From Prosopocoilus inquinatus (taxonomy: Eukaryota; Arthropoda; Insecta; Coleoptera; Lucanidae), in the NCBI GenBank assembly GCA_036172665.1, contig CM069875.1:23033806-23097805 (forward strand): a stretch of DNA of 64,000 nt, written 5' to 3'. Position 1 is the stretch's first letter, and each line of letters begins with the position of its first letter. The position numbers were made by a program, and so were the translations under genes. A model generated the notes under the pieces. That model was not told where the DNA came from. It saw only the letters and a program-made list of their open reading frames with translations, and made no database searches. This document shows positions 12,838 to 22,292 of the stretch, one piece after another.

Positions 12838-13061
12838 GTATGTTCTGAAATATTGACATGGACTTAATATTGCTATGTTTCAAGTGACCTTGTAAAATGA
12901 GTATTCTGTAAATAGTTTCGTAACAACTTACAATCCATTTCAAATGTGACCTCGAATTAAAATGCATCTCTCTTCAATTTGCGGTCGGCAATCGACGTGA
13001 AATGTTATGAAATTCTCTTGAATTATTGAAGACCATATCAATATTACAGGATAGCCCTGAA
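12838..13061 (+). repeat. Dispersed repeat family D, copy 1
   Basis: The segment matches 40121-40378 and 58811-59175. Shared landmarks in order are ATTGCTATG, TTTCGTAACAACTT, AATATGCAT (here AAAATGCATC), a GGCGGTCGGCAATCGA-like block (here TTGCGGTCGGCAATCGA), GAAATGTTATGAAAT, AATTATTGAAGACCATA and TAGCCCTGAAT. No open frame is shared. The nature of the repeat is unknown; it could be a satellite-derived or non-autonomous transposon unit. Confidence 0.7.
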
Positions 13062-13195
13062 TGTCTCATTTAAGACAATAAATTACACAATTTTTTTTAT
13101 TGTTTATTAAAAAGATTAATATGTATGTATGGTTTCCTATACTAACATTCTTATGTATTTAAAGAGAATGATACTTGTAACAATAAAAACATTAT

Positions 13196-13660
13196 GAACA
13201 TATAAAATAGCGACATCTTACTATCGCTTTTTGACCTAACATTGCAGTAGGATAGACAAATTGAAGCGGGATTTGCTCCTAATGAGTCCCCCATGCAAGG
13301 CGGCCATGCTTGCTGTCAAAGCATAATGAAAGATTTTAGAAAAATTTTGTGCAAATCGTTTTTGACAGCAAGCATGGCCGCCTTGCATGGGGGACTCATT
13401 AGGAGCAAATCCCGCTTCAATTTGTCTATCCTACTGCAATGTTAGGTCAAAAAGCGATAGTAAGATGTCGCTATTTTATATGTTCATCATTCTTACATTG
13501 CATTTGCGAATAAATTGGGCAAGTCGTTTTTGGTCTGCAGTGGGAATGTCGAGCTACGTTTCTGCTGAAGAAGCCTCAAGCAGGGCTGAAACAGCTGTCC
13601 AGAGGCTGCTCGAGGTTCTCACTGCAATCAAAAACGATTTGCACAAAATTTTTCTAAAAT
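13196..13660 (+). mobile_element. Snapback repeat family S, copy 1 (465 bp), 14-bp target duplication
   Basis: The element is flanked by an exact 14-bp direct repeat AATAAAAACATTAT (13182-13195 and 13661-13674). Its first 125 bp or so (module A, starting GAACATATAAAATAGCG) are repeated in inverted form at about 13361-13485. Between them lies a short piece of inverted module B. After the inverted A come module D (about 40 bp) and a complete module B, ending GCACAAAATTTTTCTAAAA. The order is thus A, C, part of B inverted, A inverted, D, B. A 91-codon frame crosses the second half, but differences from the 53-kb copy are mostly amino-acid changing, so it is probably not coding. The family is not one I recognise. 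Confidence 0.8.
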
Positions 13661-14116
13661 AATAAAAACATTATTATGATTATGAAGTTTGTTCCAGTTA
13701 GCAGGCTTCTAACTAGTTCGCACCTGTGAAGAAATGTTGCCAACCAGCGAATGGTTAAACCATTGAATCAAAACTACTTCTTGCAACACTTAAATATTAG
13801 TGATTGTGACACTTTTTAATGTCTAAAATATAACATTATTTAAAAGCGAAAAATAAAAATGTACTCATGAAATACAAAAGTAAAGTGTGAAATAAAATCA
13901 TAACTTTAAAATAAGGAAGTAAGTGTCTAAGTGTGAAATGAAAATATAACTATAAAATATAAAACACAAAACAATTGATAGTGCAACCGTAGATTAAAGT
14001 TGTTCAAAAGTTTCTTCCTTATTTATGTATTTTCCACTCGTAAAAGAAGACGCACTTTATAAAGTCATTGTATAAAATACCATCACGAAATCTTATCAAT
14101 TTATTTACACTATCTA

Positions 14117-14873
14117 CAGGATGTCTCAAAACCTCTGTCTTTAAATAAAACTGTAAGTTCCTCATTACATAAGAGATTAATTCTCCAAATCGATTTTTTT
14201 TGCCCAAAAATGAAAAACTGAAGTATCACAAGCGAGCGCAGTCCCTTTGTTTTGAAACCTCTTGTTGGTTTCCGACTTGTTTCAGCAATTTAGGCTTCGT
14301 TCACATGACGCGCGCTATACGCGCGCTTTTCATTACGCGCATATTAACTTACCTACAGTCCCCATTGACTGTTCACATGAAAGCGCGTTATACACGTAGT
14401 TGACGCACGCTCATGTGAACGGGTAATGGGGACTGTAGGTAAGTAAATACGCGCTAACGAAAAACGTGCGTCTAGCGCACGTCATGTGAACCCAGCCTTA
14501 AGTTGCATTCAGTGACCCTCAAACAATTTTAGGATGATTAGATTGTTGTTAGTTTTACATTTTTATGATTTTTTTAGGATGATTAGCTTGTTTTTCTAAG
14601 TGCTTTTAAGTTGGTAGCGTACTGAAGATGGCAGCTTAGTTGTCGAAATACATATCTACGGATATAAGATTATTGTGGGCGGAGATTAATTTCAATTCTT
14701 TCTTAAACCACTGTCTCCTTTACTATTTTAGAGACCCTCAAACAATTTTTATGAAAAAGTAAAATAATTTCTATTATTGCTATCTGACATCTGACCAACA
14801 GTTGTATAACAAATTTTGCTTTTTTTCTTAACCACTATTTGTAGTTTTAATTAAAGACACGCTGTATATTCGC
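14117..14873. mobile_element. Possible TA-type inverted-repeat element containing a nested element
   Basis: The left edge reads ACAGGATGTCTCAAAAC and the right edge, inverted, reads ACAGCGTGTCTTTAATT, followed inward by similar AAAACT stretches. The span encloses the PIF-like element at 14293-14497. The similarity of the two ends is modest, so the pairing may be accidental. Confidence 0.3.
14293..14497. mobile_element. Self-complementary miniature element with TTA duplication (PIF/Harbinger-like)
   Basis: Nearly the whole 205 bp folds on itself. The ends are GGCTTCGTTCACATGACG and, inverted, GGCTGGGTTCACATGACG. Inner complementary blocks are CCTACAGTCCCCATT and AATGGGGACTGTAGG. TTA flanks both sides (14290-14292 and 14498-14500). 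A TTA target and GGC-type ends suggest a PIF/Harbinger-derived miniature element. CG-rich words such as ACGCGCGCT make it stand out from the AT-rich surroundings. Confidence 0.75.
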
Positions 14874-14977
14874 CCACATTCATTCAACATCTTGTGAATA
14901 ACTTAGTTAGGCGATATAAAAAAAAAACCTAAAACTCGCATTATTTAGTAATGACCACTTTTAACAGTGTCATTAAG

Positions 14978-15781
14978 CTAATGTCCGATCGAATATTCGG
15001 TTTCGGTTTCGGTCGGTTTCAGCCATAATTTCGTGGTTCGGTCAAAGTTTCGGTTTCGTCCAAAAAACAGCCGAACCTTCGGCTACAACCGAAACTACAT
15101 TTATTTTCCTTTTTCTGCTTTAAATGCATATTAATCTCAAACTTGATTAATTTTTGGATATCAAATAAAATGATACTCAGTTTTAACAGTGTAAATGTCA
15201 ATTTTGACAGTGAATTAAAGCTGTATTAACTCTTATTTAACCGCATATTTGAAATGTGACCGATTCTAATTCAAAAGCTGATTCAAAATTCACCAGTTTG
15301 AAAAGGCAGACCGTAATATTAACTCATTTTTTACCACAAAATTTCAAATTATAAAGTGAATTTGCTTTGCAGGACGTGAAATCTCCAAAATACCAAAGTT
15401 AAGTTTTTAATTCTGACCTAAATTCAATTTTAATAAGATACACATTTGAATTTTGTTTATGAGCTATAGCTGAAAAAAAACTTTTTGACTTTTATAAAAT
15501 ATGATAGAGACGAAAATTTTAAATTGTTTTTGTTTTTGTCTTACAATATAAGTTTGTTTGATTTCAGTTATTAATAAATAAATCTAACTTAAAATTGTTT
15601 TTGTTTCTGTCTTACAATATAAATTTATTTAATTTAAGTTATTAATAAATAAAACTATTAATTTAGACTGTAGTAAAACTATCTCTAACTTCTTTCGAAT
15701 AAGATTCGGTTTCGGTTTCTGTTTCGGCTTGAAACTGAGAAATTCGGTTTCGGCGAGAAAATCGGTTTCGGTCGGACACTA
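14978..15781. mobile_element. hAT-like non-autonomous element with TTCGGT-rich ends
   Basis: Ends are CTAATGTCCGATCGAA and, inverted, TAGTGTCCGACCGAAACCGA. A direct repeat CATTAAG lies on both sides (14971-14977 and 15782-15788); taking 8 bp it is TCATTAAG versus ACATTAAG. Both subterminal regions are filled with repeats of TTTCGG/CCGAAA (about 14995-15100 and 15705-15780). The AT-rich core contains two diverged direct copies of a short block (15520-15650). No transposase is present. The 7-8 bp duplication favours a hAT origin. Confidence 0.6.
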
Positions 15782-16044
15782 CATTAAGTACACAACTTTG
15801 TTGAGTGCATGCTTTTCTTAGTTTTGAATTAGTTGTAAACGGCTAATGGAACACACCTACAACAGTATAATAAAGCATGTGAGTTAAGGTTAGCAAAGAA
15901 TCCTGGTGTTGGCTCTTATAGGCGTGGTTGGCTTTAAGTTACGTATATTAAATAAAAAACTTAAATAAACATCAGAAAGATACTTTAGATGCAGTCGGCA
16001 TTCACAGAAAAGTCTTACGTTACACTTCAACTATTTATGTTTCA

Positions 16045-16090
16045 CAATACCAATATATACATACAATACATTGGTATTGTGAAATACCTA
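16045..16090. repeat. Short perfect hairpin
   Basis: TTTCACAATACCAAT and its exact complement ATTGGTATTGTGAAA flank a 15-base AT-rich loop. No further structure or target duplication was identified. Confidence 0.5.
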
Positions 16091-16496
16091 TGTATACATT
16101 GGTATTGCACATTTGATGCCAAAGTCTAGTAATTTATTAATTGTCAGTATCGAGTATTTTATATTTATACTTGACATCAATTAGAACATTAATTGCGGAA
16201 GTAAGTTTAATGCCTGTTGGTTTGCTACTCATCACATTCCCGGGGTCGAGTTTCAATCGATCAAATAATTGAATTTTTGTATATACTGATTTGGGCAAAT
16301 AAGGTTGATGAACAGTTGTTTGCTACTCATCAAATTCTACGATGACCGAATTACGTACTTTGACCACATTCGCGTGCGGCAACAATGCAAATTAACCTAA
16401 TAATTTCGAGTTGCGTTTCCAAAACCAATGTTAATTTTGGCAATCACTAAATTAGAACATGCCCTGATTTGATAACAGATAATTTACGATGTAGTA

Positions 16497-17085
16497 ATAC
16501 ATGTACGGAAAACTGACATATATACATATTATATTTTTATATTTATTTCCACAAAAGAATCCAACTAAATATTTTATATTTTAGAAAAATTTTGTGCAAA
16601 TCGTTTTTGATTGCAGTGAGAACCTCGAGCAGCCTCTGGACAGCTGTTTCAGCCCTGCTTGGGGCTTCTTCAGCAGAAACGTAGCTCGACATTCCCACTG
16701 CAGACCAAAAACGACTTGCCCAATTTATTCGCAAATGCGATGTAAGAATGGTGAACATATAAAATAGCGACATCCTACTGCAATGTTAGGTCAAAAAGCG
16801 ATGGTAAGATGTCGCTATTTTATATGTTCACCATTCTTACATCGCATTTGCGAATAAATTGGGCAAGTCGTTTTTGGTCTGCAGTGGGAATGTCGAGCTA
16901 CGTTTCTGCTGAAGAAGCCCCAAGCAGGGCTGAAACAGCTGTCCAGAGGCTGCTCGAGGTTCTCACTGCAATCAAAAACGATTTGCACAAAATTTTTCTA
17001 AAATATAAAATATTTAGTTGGATTCTTTTGTGGAAATAAATATAAAAATATAATATGTATATATGTCAGTTTTCCGTACATGTAT
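16497..17085. repeat. Perfect palindrome with 278-bp arms, containing snapback family S copy 2
   Basis: Bases 16497-16774 are, as far as checked by eye, the exact reverse complement of 16808-17085, with a 33-base spacer. The inner part of each arm is family S sequence (modules B and D and the start of A). The outer 75 bp or so of each arm, beyond the usual element end TTTTTCTAAAA, is AT-rich DNA not found in the other copies, so the palindrome continues past the element boundary. The arms encode identical 76-codon frames on opposite strands, a consequence of the palindrome and not evidence of a gene. No target duplication was found. It may be a real inverted duplication or an assembly or sequencing fold-back artefact. 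Confidence 0.85.
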
Positions 17086-17089
17086 GGGC

Positions 17090-17515
17090 GTTGGTTTTCG
17101 AGTGAGGGCCCTGGTAGAATTCATGGTCGTCTAAATTGCCAAAAATATGTTGAACTCTTGAAAGACGTGATGACGTCTGTTCGAGAAGGTTTCATGGCGG
17201 TTTTATATATCAGCAGGTTGAGCATGACACTTAACGTGTTTTTTTTTTGAAATTTCATTGAAAATGACTAAAGAATTCGGTTTTCTAGGATAATTTTCCT
17301 ATGCACAATTCAAGAATCGTGCAAGATTGGATAACAGAAACTGAACTTGAAGTTCTTTCTTGGCGTTCAGGAAGTCCGGATATTAACCCGATTGAGAACA
17401 TTTGGGGTGACATCGTTAAAAAAATTTAGGGATGATTTTAGGCCGCAAAATAGGGATGAACTGATTCAGGTGGTTCATCATGCTTGGGAAACTCTCATGG
17501 TGGTTCAATAAAATA
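17090..17515 (+). pseudogene. Tc1-type DDE transposase relic
   Basis: Plus-strand frames give the middle block GRLNCQKYVELLKDVM (about 17109-17170) and the catalytic end block DNFPMHNSRIVQDW (about 17288-17330), followed by SPDINPIENIWGDI. The D of DNFP and the E of PIEN are separated by 34 residues, the spacing of Tc1-family transposases. After a one-base frameshift comes FRPQNRDELIQVVHHAWETL. The N-terminal DNA-binding region and the first catalytic D are absent, a homopolymer T run near 17240 breaks the frame, and stops occur. It abuts the palindrome at 17085, which may mark a rearrangement that removed the 5' half. Confidence 0.85.
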
Positions 17516-17522
17516 TTAATTT

Positions 17523-18435
17523 TTTGTTTGTGTTAATCTTTCTTCTGTTAATTTATAGAATTTGAAATTCACGCTGCTTATTGCGAACGGCTACAGTATA
17601 ATAAGAAGAAAAAAGAAAGGAGGAGTCAAGCAGCGCGAAAGAGACGTCGCACGAACGAGTACAGCAACGCATGCGTACAAGTAATCCGCTGTAATTAATG
17701 TAATTATTACAAAAATAATAATAAAAAAATCAAATCTGAACTAGATACAAGTTTTTTCTATCCTTACAATCCTAGCGTTTAAGAGCATTTCAATGTACTA
17801 AACTTTTAAAAATTCAGTCCATTTTAAAGAGAAACCTTACCAATTATTTATTTTGCAATTGTACATACAATCCGAAACTAAACTAAAAATTATACAATTA
17901 AACAAAGTTTGAAACAGAAAATTTTTAAAATTTTGCCAAAAATATTCTTAAGGGTTCAATTTTAGCAACCGTTGGCATCGGTAAATTATTTCAATTTGTG
18001 CGTGTTGGATATAAGCTGGATTTTAGTTCTGGTGATTGTCTTCGACTGCTGAGAAGCTTAATTGTTGATTGGTATGTAAAGGGCTGCGTTCTAGTTTCTA
18101 ATAACTCTATGCAAATTACTTTTACCGCGAGGAGTAAATTAATTAGAGTGAACTGTTGAGCAAACTATTTAAACCTACATATTTTCATGATAGGAAATTG
18201 GAAGTGCTAAGATTAGCATATTTCTTTAGGTTAGTTAGATATCGACTTTCTGTTTATGAATGAACTGTGTAGAATTAGACCTACCAATTGAAGAGTGCGC
18301 GCACAGGACGTGTTAAATAAGTAAAAAATCATAAAAAACGCATACAATACAACTAATACTTATATTAAGCGTACTGTACACGCTATTTCCTTGGGAATTG
18401 AACTGTTAGATGTTACATTGAATTGACTACCAATA
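17523..18435. other. Unrecognised stretch
   Basis: A short GC-richer patch (17620-17680) and ordinary AT-rich DNA. No gene or repeat was identified. Confidence 0.35.
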
Positions 18436-18437
18436 GA

Positions 18438-18600
18438 CCTGTGCGATTCTCCAAAAATATTGATTCGAATCAATTAATCCAATAATCCAATCATTCATTA
18501 CAAATAAAATCGAATCGGTTCGCATGAAATTGTATCGATTCATACAGTATCGAATCAATTCACGGGGAGTTCAATCAAAACGCACGGAATCGAATCGTCA
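18438..18600. mobile_element. Possible hAT-like element end rich in GATTCGAATC words
   Basis: The segment starts GACCTGTGCGATTCTCC and contains many variants of ATCGATTC and GAATCGATT to about 18600. Such word-repeated subtermini are also seen in the elements at 14978-15781, 40455-40796 and 49484-50094. Only one end is evident, so this is a fragment at best. Confidence 0.4.
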
Positions 18601-18771
18601 CTATATAAATATTTTATACCTATAAACTGTTATAACGAAGATTTGAGAATGGTCATCGACCGAAACATGTCATCTTAGCCATTTTTTGATGAACTAATGA
18701 ACGTTATACCGGCTTTGAAAGCGTTTTAGTGACTTAAGGCAAATTCTTTTCAAACTTAAATGTAAACAAAA

Positions 18772-19830
18772 AATTACAAATAAAATATGGTTCCACCAGT
18801 ACTTCACAACCTATAAAAGAAATCTAAAAAAGCTCATTAATTTGTCGAAAAAAATGTATATCTCAGAAAGATTAAATATATCTTCAAACACCGTTAGAGA
18901 AACTTAGAAAATTGTTGGCGAATTAACGAATTCTAAAAAAGGTAAATCTTCTGAAAATATGTATATTCTTAAATGACGGTAACAAATTAATTACCTACCT
19001 CGGTGTCCAATACATTAAATGACCACTTCGTTTCCATTGCAAAAAGTATTTCTACACGATCGGGTACAAGCTCTAGCCCCCTCTCGCTTCTGCAAACTAT
19101 TAACCACTATCCCTCCTTCTTTACCGAGCCTACTAATGTTCAAGAAATTTTAACAGTTATCAAGAACTTCAAAAATACCGCTTCTAGCGGAGCTGATGGC
19201 ATACCTATCAAAATAATTAGTTACCATATCCAGCGATTAAATCACTATGTGACCTTATTAACTACTCCTTTCAGGAAGGATGCTTTCCGACATGTTTCAA
19301 ACTTGCTAAGATGGTCCCCTTACATAAAGGAGACACAAACGCGTATGACTAAATTCATTCACACTAATAACACTTTTAAGAAAAATCATTTTGGTTACAG
19401 GCCGGGTCTAGCTACGTCTGATGCTATTTACAATTGCTTAAGTTACATATATGAACAAAGAAGTTGCCATTTTTTGCGACTTCACAAAGCCCTTCGATTG
19501 TATTGATCCCGAAATTCTTCTACAAAAGGCTACTATATACGGCTTGAAGTTCCCCCAGGGTTCAATACTTGGGCCACTTCTTTTCAATATTTATATTAAT
19601 GATCTTGCACTATTAAAGGAAAGGAACAAGTCACCTTATAATCATATATTACCAAGGATATGTTGTTAATCAGAAATTGGTTCACCGCTAATAAATTATC
19701 ACTTAATACCGGTAAAACTAAATATCTCGTATTTAAAAACAATATTAATGGGAGCGTTTGCCACAGTATTTTGAAAATATTTTTTTCTCCTGAAATAGTA
19801 TTAAAACGAGGTGATAATGACAAGTAATAT
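18772..19830 (+). pseudogene. Non-LTR retrotransposon relic, copy B of the 5.8-7.4 kb family
   Basis: In order the plus strand gives KKMYISERLN (about 18850), the block SNTLNDHFVSIAKSI (19006 on), SSGADGIPIKII, then a conserved RT block reading FQEGCFPTC in another frame (about 19280). Next are FGYRPGLATSDAIYNCL (RT motif before A), CDFTKPFDCIDPEI (motif A, with the second D of the FDxxD region kept), PQGSILGPLLFNIYINDL (motif B, about 19553-19606) and NWFTANKLSLNTGKTKYLVF (about 19675-19735). Frameshifts separate the blocks and no catalytic YxDD was found. Compared with copy A, this copy keeps an extra 77-bp stretch before SNTLNDH and more of the RT. It is 5'-truncated and ends in unclear sequence near 19830. 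Confidence 0.85.
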
Positions 19831-22284
19831 ATCAGTAACAGTAATATTATTCTGCAAATAGGCAATTCGTTCTCCGACTGAAAGCCACTTTATTTTGATG
19901 CAAGAAAAATTATTTTTCGAGTTTCGATAAACCTTCGAGACGAAAATGCGTTATCTGGGTACATAGACGCGGATTTATTTTGCTTGGGACAGTATTATCA
20001 GAAATCGCCTTGTTCGTGATACCAATAAATCATGCCTCTTTTTTGCCATTCCAGTAGATAAGTTCATTCTTTGACTCAGAAACCCTCGTTTATTTTTTCC
20101 AACACAAATAAAATAGAAACCTTACGATTTTATTACGTTATAATAAATTCTGATATTTGAGATCTCGTTTTAGTATAGGATCAAGCAGGGTAAATATGCA
20201 ACAAACAAAAATTAGTTATAATATAGTATAGTAGTATATTAATTTATTGTAAAACTGCAAATTATTTAACTAATAGTTTCACTAAGAGGATACAAAAATA
20301 TAAAGTAAGTTATAATAAAGTAATAATAATAATAATAAGCAAATAGATCACAGATCATAATGCCCTTTTCGTTTTATTTTTTTATTAATTACATTTTTCT
20401 TTAATAGTGATTTAAATTTTTCAGAAAAAGTGAAACCCCAGTTAGGGAAAAAGTGAAACAGCATGTGGGAAAATATGAAACAATTTTATGCAGGTTTGTG
20501 CAAGAGTCAATAAGAATTTTTGCTTCGTGCTCTGAGATTACAAAAAAATAAGACAGTTGGATATGTGATTTCAACAGAGAAACTAAAAAAATAAAGAACT
20601 TTTGATATTTTATCACGTTTGGTATACAGAAAAAATATTTTAATAAAACAGGTGACAGAAAAAATTGTAGGAAATATTTGTACAATTAAAGCAAATATTC
20701 GTACGATTGTAGGGTAAGACGCTATTCTTACCGTAAGATTTCCTACAATTGTTCGAATATTTGTTAGAATCTATTTCCCTCGCCTATTATATTACAATTA
20801 TGTTACGTTTTACTATACACATTTCACTATACGGTCACAAATGGTGACTATACGTGCCATAAAAATCGAAAGATGTGTTTTTTCTTGCATATTTACTCCA
20901 CTTGGCCCTAATATAACAGCGGACAAAAGTAGGTATGCAAATAATATATAACTGAAATACATATTAAATGGAATAAATTATAAAAAAAAGTTCAAATAAT
21001 TTATATTTAGAGCTGGGATTATATGCAAGTCGAAATAAAGAAAGTATGAACATAAGTGTATACCTACATATGTAAGCTTTCTGGCTAAAATATACCTGAA
21101 TATACGCACGAATATGCAATAAAATACATAAATATACATATACTATGTACACTATATCACTTTAAAAAAAGACTACTAATTTATTTATTTATTAGAAAAA
21201 CGTTTTGTTTTTTATTTGATATGATTTGGATCTATCAATTCAAAAAGACTACTCCACCAATATTGAGGCCATTATTGAATGATAGAGTTTTTAAAATTTC
21301 ATTAAAAAAAAATTTCAATACGATTTAAATTGTAAACTGTAAAATTAACTAGCGAATATTATGTAAATTGACCTTTTGATAATGGCATCTGTCTATTATT
21401 CTGCAACGGTGTGTACCCTACATACTTTTTCCTAAAATATGCTTTAATGCAACCTGGTATCTTTGGATGTGTTTGTTATCCTGCACTAGTGTACACTCAG
21501 GTACTTGTGTCTTGTTCTAACTTCATGCATTAATACGAAATGAAGATACTTGAGTGTGCATTAGTGCAGAATAACAAGCAGACCTTTTGTGTATTCGATA
21601 TGAATCTGTACTAAAGCACGTCGTAGAAAAAAGTGTACACTAGTATACACCACAGGTATCAAACACATCTATAAGTTTGTGAAAACTAAAACCGTTCTAC
21701 AAAATTAGATAGATAAAGAATTTATGACAATGAAAAGACTCTAATATTTCTTAACCATTAAGCCACAATATATAAAATTATAGTTTCTACGACTAGTTGG
21801 GTTGAATGATAAAAATATAAAGTTAGTGAAAAAAAATTAAAGAAATATGAATTAAAAATAAATGGAATTTTAAAAGGATTAAAATACATGTATAAAAGAA
21901 TAATAATAGTCAACCTACTTCTAACTTTTAATTTTGAATCAATTACATTACATATTCAATTTAGTATTTTAAAATTAAAACATGTAAACACACCCAGGGC
22001 AGGATTCTTAAAAAATCCGATAAAATAAAAATCGTAAAAGAATTTGTTAAGACTTCTATATTTTATTTTTATTTTATAATAGGAGTAATAATTATTTCTT
22101 TAGTGTTTAAAATTGTACATAGATTAGCCTTAATGTTGTAGCGATAAGTAATAGGAAAAATAACACGTATACAGCAGTCCGTCGATGACTTCATGCGTTT
22201 CTTACGAATTTGTGGAACAACCGCCTTCCAGTTAGAGAGGTCTTCGTGGCACATTCACGGCACCCCGGCCAAGTTTAAGCTATA
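19831..22284. other. AT-rich stretch with one hairpin, otherwise unrecognised
   Basis: A (TAA)n run lies at about 20322-20339. Sequence near 20900-21150 has several ATATGCA-like words resembling the subtermini of the hAT element that follows, but no pair of ends was found. Confidence 0.4.
21474..21580. repeat. Inverted repeat (hairpin) of about 35-bp arms
   Basis: TGTTATCCTGCACTAGTG near 21474 and TGCATTAGTGCAGAATAACA near 21560 are imperfect inverted copies. They are followed inward by ACTCAGGTACTTGTGTCTT and its partner GAAGATACTTGAGTG. A weaker outer pair (GTGTGTACCC near 21410; GTATACACCAC near 21640) suggests a larger nested structure. Confidence 0.5.
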
Positions 22285-22292
22285 CTAATAAC

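Noticed and set aside
13387..13662. 91-codon frame conserved in two snapback copies
   Set aside because: Differences between the copies at 13 kb and 53 kb mostly change amino acids, and the other two copies lack the full frame. Sharing reflects recent repeat ancestry, not protein selection.
18225..18245. TTAGG-like words suggesting insect telomere repeat
   Set aside because: Only isolated words, no tandem array.
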